In this document: piece after piece, positions 5,573 to 7,923 of the stretch
Layout of the letters: every line of letters starts with the position of its first letter
Position numbering within the stretch: the first letter of the stretch is position 1
Assembly: GCA_029266795.1 (NCBI GenBank)
Contig: JAQSWE010000047.1
Coordinates: forward strand, 11,734-19,656
Origin: Alphaproteobacteria bacterium
GTDB taxonomy: Bacteria > Pseudomonadota > Alphaproteobacteria > Micavibrionales > UBA2020
Length of the DNA stretch: 7,923 nucleotides
Direction: 5' to 3'
The notes under the pieces: generated by a model
The model's database searches: none
Seen by the model: the letters and a program-made list of their open reading frames with translations, nothing else
Told to the model about the DNA's origin: nothing
Made by a program: the position numbers and the translations under genes

Positions 5573-5952
5573 AACTTCTTGGACGGATTGTAGCCGCCAT
5601 AGCTGGAGCCCATGGGCTTGGCCTGCATCGTCAGGCCGCCGGTCTTGGGATTTGCAATGTCAGCCGCCAGTTTCGTCACCGACGCCACAGCATCCGGCTT
5701 ACCGTCCGCACAGCCGCCCATCATCATCGCCACGAATTTCTGCTGCTCGATTTCCGGCGCGCCCGCGCCCATTTTCTGCAATCCCATCGGGATCACGCGC
5801 GCAGCCTCGGCGATTTCGATATCCGGCATCCCGGCTTTGCGCAGCAGGCCTTCCATGGCCGTTTCAATTTTTGCGGGGCCGGCGAGCTTGCCGCCCGTCA
5901 GCGCGTATTCGAAATCGGTTTGCCGCTTGCGGCCATAATCGTCTTCAGACAT
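5569..5952 (-). CDS. Unrecognised 127-residue protein
   Basis: I do not recognise this family. The product has no signal peptide or membrane segment and is predicted cytoplasmic. The first two thirds look helical (EIAEAARVIPMGLQKM, EIEQQKFVAMMMGGC). The last quarter is Gly-, Ser- and Lys-rich and probably flexible (KPMGSSYGGYNPSKKF). It holds six Met in the 56-78 and 109-114 stretches and a single Cys81. Coding is supported by AGGAG seven bases before the ATG, a TATAAT about 34 bases upstream, amino-acid composition, and a stop placed exactly at the end of the convergent receiver gene. Because it has its own promoter it is not clearly part of the signalling operon upstream. A role in signalling would be guesswork. 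Confidence 0.7.
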   Translation of the reverse strand: MSEDDYGRKRQTDFEYALTGGKLAGPAKIETAMEGLLRKAGMPDIEIAEAARVIPMGLQKMGAGAPEIEQQKFVAMMMGGCADGKPDAVASVTKLAADIANPKTGGLTMQAKPMGSSYGGYNPSKKF

Positions 5953-5985
5953 TGCCGGTCTCCTGCCTTGATATGACTTAAGGAC

Positions 5986-5991
5986 ATTATA
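5986..5991 (-). promoter_or_regulatory. -10 element of the 127-residue protein gene
   Basis: A perfect TATAAT is read on the minus strand (5991 to 5986) in the 82-base gap between the CheA-like gene and the 127-residue gene. Transcription would start near 5979, giving a leader of about 26 bases that includes AGGAG. No good -35 hexamer lies at 16 to 18 bases, so an activator or a weak promoter is possible. Confidence 0.45.
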
Positions 5992-6034
5992 CGAAAAACA
6001 CGTTAAATTGTGGTTACAGGACTGTATTTAAAGC

Positions 6035-7624
6035 CTAATTCGGCTCCCAGATCACGGGCAGGCGGATCGTGAGGGCGGTCCCCTTTCCTTGCGCGGAATC
6101 CACATGAACGGTGCCGCCCAGTTTCTCGACGACGGCTTTCACGGCGTTTAGCCCGATGCCGCGTCCCGATTCCTCCGACACCGCATCGCGCGTGGAGACG
6201 CGCGGGTCGAAGATATGCTGCAGCAGCGCCTCGTCGCTCTCCGCCGCCGCAGCCGCGCCAAGTTTTTCGCGCAGTTTTTTCTCGTCGATACCGGCACCGT
6301 CATCGGCGATTGTCAGGATCATCGTGTGCTTGAAGGGCCCATAGGCGACATCGACCCAGACATTCAGCGCGGCCGTCTTGCCCGCTGCTTCGCGCACGGA
6401 TGTCTCTTCCGCCGCATGGTCGACAATGTTGCGGGCGACATGCACGAGCGCGCTGAAGAATTCCTTGTAGACGGGCGAGAACACGCGGATTTCGCCATTC
6501 GCGGGCATCGTCACGCTCACCTGCTTTTCCGCCATGACGGCGAAAAAGTTCATCTGCGTCTCGAAGGGGATCAACAGGTCGCGCACAGGGGCGGAGACGA
6601 TCTTCTGGAAGTAACGGAAGGCGATACCCTGCGCCCCCTGCGCCCGCAATTCGCGCCCGAATTCGGTCGCATAGCTGACGGGCAGCATGACCACGTCTTC
6701 CTGAATTTCGAAATTATTGCCCCAGATTTCGCGGCCATACCCTTTGGCTTCCTCGAAAACGTCGGAGACCACGTCGCGGGCGATCGCCAGCATCTCGTCG
6801 ACGGTCACATGCGCCCGCGTCTTCATCTCGTTTTCCATCTCGTGCAAAATGCCCGCCATGATATCGAGGTGGAAAAAGCGCGACATGCCCTTCAGTGTAT
6901 GCACCTCGCGCGCGAAATCCTCCATGCTGTATTTGATGGCGGGGTCGATCAGCACACCCTCCAGCTTGCGCAGATAACCGACGAAGGCCATTTTGTCCTT
7001 CGCGATGCGCAACATGCGGGCGATGCGGGCTTCTTTGAGGCGGATTTCCTCCTGCGCCTTTTCCTCGCGGCTGACATCTGTGGCAATCAACAAAATGGCG
7101 AAGAGTTTTTTCTGCGCGTTATACATCGGGCGGTATTGCAGCGACACGGCGATGCCCTGCGAATGCGTGTAGCGCTTCGGCGCAAGACGCATCAGTTCAT
7201 CAAAGGGAAAAATCGTCGACCGTCCGTGGAAGACGAGGTCGATCAGTTCCTGAAACCGCTTGCGGCCGTCACCATCGAGCTTCAGCACCTCGCCGATATG
7301 CTTTCCCGCCGGTTCGGATTCCAGGAGCGCCGCGCAGGCACTTGAATAAATGTTGGAACAAACGCCCTCGCGGTCGAAAAACGTCACCGCCTGCCCTAAA
7401 CTGTCGAGCACCTTGCGCATCGACAGCAGCAGCGCGTCGCGATCCGCCACCACCTGCATAAATTCCGCCGATACCACGTCGAGCGCGTGCGCGGACTGTT
7501 TTGCCCGCGCGGCACGCTCGGCATAGACCACGTCGATTTCCGCGAGCAGGGCTGCAAGCGCATCGTTCTGCGGCATATCGCCGAGATGTGTTGAGACCTG
7601 TTTCTGGAGTTTGTCGGATACCAT
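6035..7624 (-). CDS. Soluble PAS-Hpt-ATPase kinase, CheA-like but without a CheW-binding domain
   Basis: The 529-residue protein has no membrane segments. An N-terminal helical stretch (about 20-65) is followed by a PAS domain (about 66-186) ending in ATDVSREEKAQEE, then an Hpt domain (about 205-295) with AREVHTLKGMSRFF, phospho-acceptor His242. A linker like the CheA dimerisation segment (about 310-385) leads to a CheA-type ATPase: LVHVARNIVDHAAE (393-406), ADDGAGID (440-447), IFDPRVSTRDAVSEESGRGIG (471-491) and a final GGTVHVDSAQGKGTALTI. These match CheA more than ordinary HisKA kinases. The C-terminal CheW-like P5 domain is absent, so coupling to chemoreceptors is unlikely; the PAS domain is the probable sensor. 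It transfers phosphate to a separate receiver, plausibly one of those nearby (inference). It lies 22 bases after the CheX-like gene on the same strand, so they are probably one operon. A GGAAA before the ATG supports the start. Confidence 0.88.
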   Translation of the reverse strand: MVSDKLQKQVSTHLGDMPQNDALAALLAEIDVVYAERAARAKQSAHALDVVSAEFMQVVADRDALLLSMRKVLDSLGQAVTFFDREGVCSNIYSSACAALLESEPAGKHIGEVLKLDGDGRKRFQELIDLVFHGRSTIFPFDELMRLAPKRYTHSQGIAVSLQYRPMYNAQKKLFAILLIATDVSREEKAQEEIRLKEARIARMLRIAKDKMAFVGYLRKLEGVLIDPAIKYSMEDFAREVHTLKGMSRFFHLDIMAGILHEMENEMKTRAHVTVDEMLAIARDVVSDVFEEAKGYGREIWGNNFEIQEDVVMLPVSYATEFGRELRAQGAQGIAFRYFQKIVSAPVRDLLIPFETQMNFFAVMAEKQVSVTMPANGEIRVFSPVYKEFFSALVHVARNIVDHAAEETSVREAAGKTAALNVWVDVAYGPFKHTMILTIADDGAGIDEKKLREKLGAAAAAESDEALLQHIFDPRVSTRDAVSEESGRGIGLNAVKAVVEKLGGTVHVDSAQGKGTALTIRLPVIWEPN

Positions 7625-7646
7625 CAGATGTTTCCAATGGCGCGGG

Positions 7647-7923
7647 CTATGCGCGTTTTTCCTGCAGGTGGATATTGACGCGCACCGCGTTGTCCTGCCC
7701 CTCCGGCACGCAGCGGAAACTCAAGGAACTGTGCTCCTGTTTTGCCGCGTCGCGCGCCGCATCGATTTCCCCGACCGCCGGTATGTCCATGGACAGGTCA
7801 TAGCCACGGCCGTTCAGGAAGGCTTTCACGCGGCTGCCCACCACGTTGGCTATCGCGCAGGCCATGTCTTCACAGATCATTTGCATGGGTATCTTACGCG
7901 CCTGCTCGGGATAAGTTTCCTCG
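7647..7923 (-). CDS. CheX-like protein, C-terminal part (partial)
   Basis: The frame runs open through the right edge. 91 residues and the TAG at 7647-7649 are inside the window, and the Met at 7886 is probably internal because the codons before it (EETYPEQARKIP) look coding. The helix CEDMACAIANVVGSRVKAFL followed by a GYDLSMDIPAV strand resembles the second half of CheX, a phosphatase that removes phosphate from CheY. CheX uses Glu-x-x-Asn in this helix; here the spacing gives Ala-Ile-Ala-Asn, so the Asn is kept but the Glu seems replaced. The final strands (SSLSFRCVP, AVRVNIHLQ) fit the domain's end. It is the gene directly before the CheA-like kinase, which supports a role with receivers. 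The identification is by pattern only, on part of the protein. Confidence 0.5.
   Translation of the reverse strand, partial: EETYPEQARKIPMQMICEDMACAIANVVGSRVKAFLNGRGYDLSMDIPAVGEIDAARDAAKQEHSSLSFRCVPEGQDNAVRVNIHLQEKRA

Noticed and set aside
5107..5976. Plus-strand open frame of 289 residues spanning the second receiver and the 127-residue gene
   Set aside because: It runs in another frame of the receiver gene and antisense to the next gene; low-complexity Arg/His/Ala content and no domain.
6215..7345. Long plus-strand open frame opposite the CheA-like kinase (376 residues)
   Set aside because: Composition is that of a reverse-strand shadow and no motif or ribosome site supports it.
1..7923. 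CRISPR array, tRNA, rRNA, insertion sequence or phage attachment site
   Set aside because: I saw no spaced direct repeats, tRNA cloverleaf, transposase motif or terminal inverted repeats; the only exact long repeat is inside the heptad-repeat gene.

Overview
The window looks like a piece of a chromosome from an alphaproteobacterium. It is GC-rich and densely coded. The taxonomic clue is a GGAAC-N17-CGTT promoter, the type used by the alphaproteobacterial general-stress sigma factor EcfG, upstream of a secreted small protein. This assignment is inference; no rRNA or other marker gene is present.

Left edge (1-548): the 3' end of a plus-strand gene, probably an extended short-chain dehydrogenase/epimerase, is followed by a 256-base gap with two strong GC hairpins. 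Next (549-1426, minus strand) come a secreted, extremely charged protein built of 7-residue repeats behind the EcfG-type promoter, and csaA, a tRNA-binding-domain chaperone. csaA is translationally coupled (ATGA overlap) to a large membrane sensor kinase (1423-3753: MASE1, CHASE, HisKA, HATPase).

Centre (3754-5572, plus strand): only 66 bases separate the kinase from a divergent operon encoding a single-domain response regulator, a second receiver-like protein with every phosphorylation-site residue replaced, and a stand-alone Hpt protein. These three genes overlap or abut (ATGA overlap, then a 1-base gap). A fourth gene, another single-domain receiver, follows behind its own consensus-like promoter.

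Right part (5569-7923, minus strand): an unrecognised 127-residue protein converges tail-to-tail on the last receiver. Upstream of it lie a soluble PAS-Hpt-ATPase kinase resembling CheA without its CheW-binding domain, and the C-terminal part of a protein that resembles the CheX phosphatase but seems to lack the catalytic glutamate.

Together the window encodes two kinases, two active receivers, one dead receiver, a free Hpt, a fused Hpt and a possible CheX-like protein. No DNA-binding output domain, chemoreceptor, CheW, CheB or CheR is visible. The simplest model (inference) is a compact phosphorelay in which membrane and cytoplasmic sensors feed small receivers, with the degenerate receiver and Hpt as non-catalytic partners or phosphate buffers. 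The output is not in the window.
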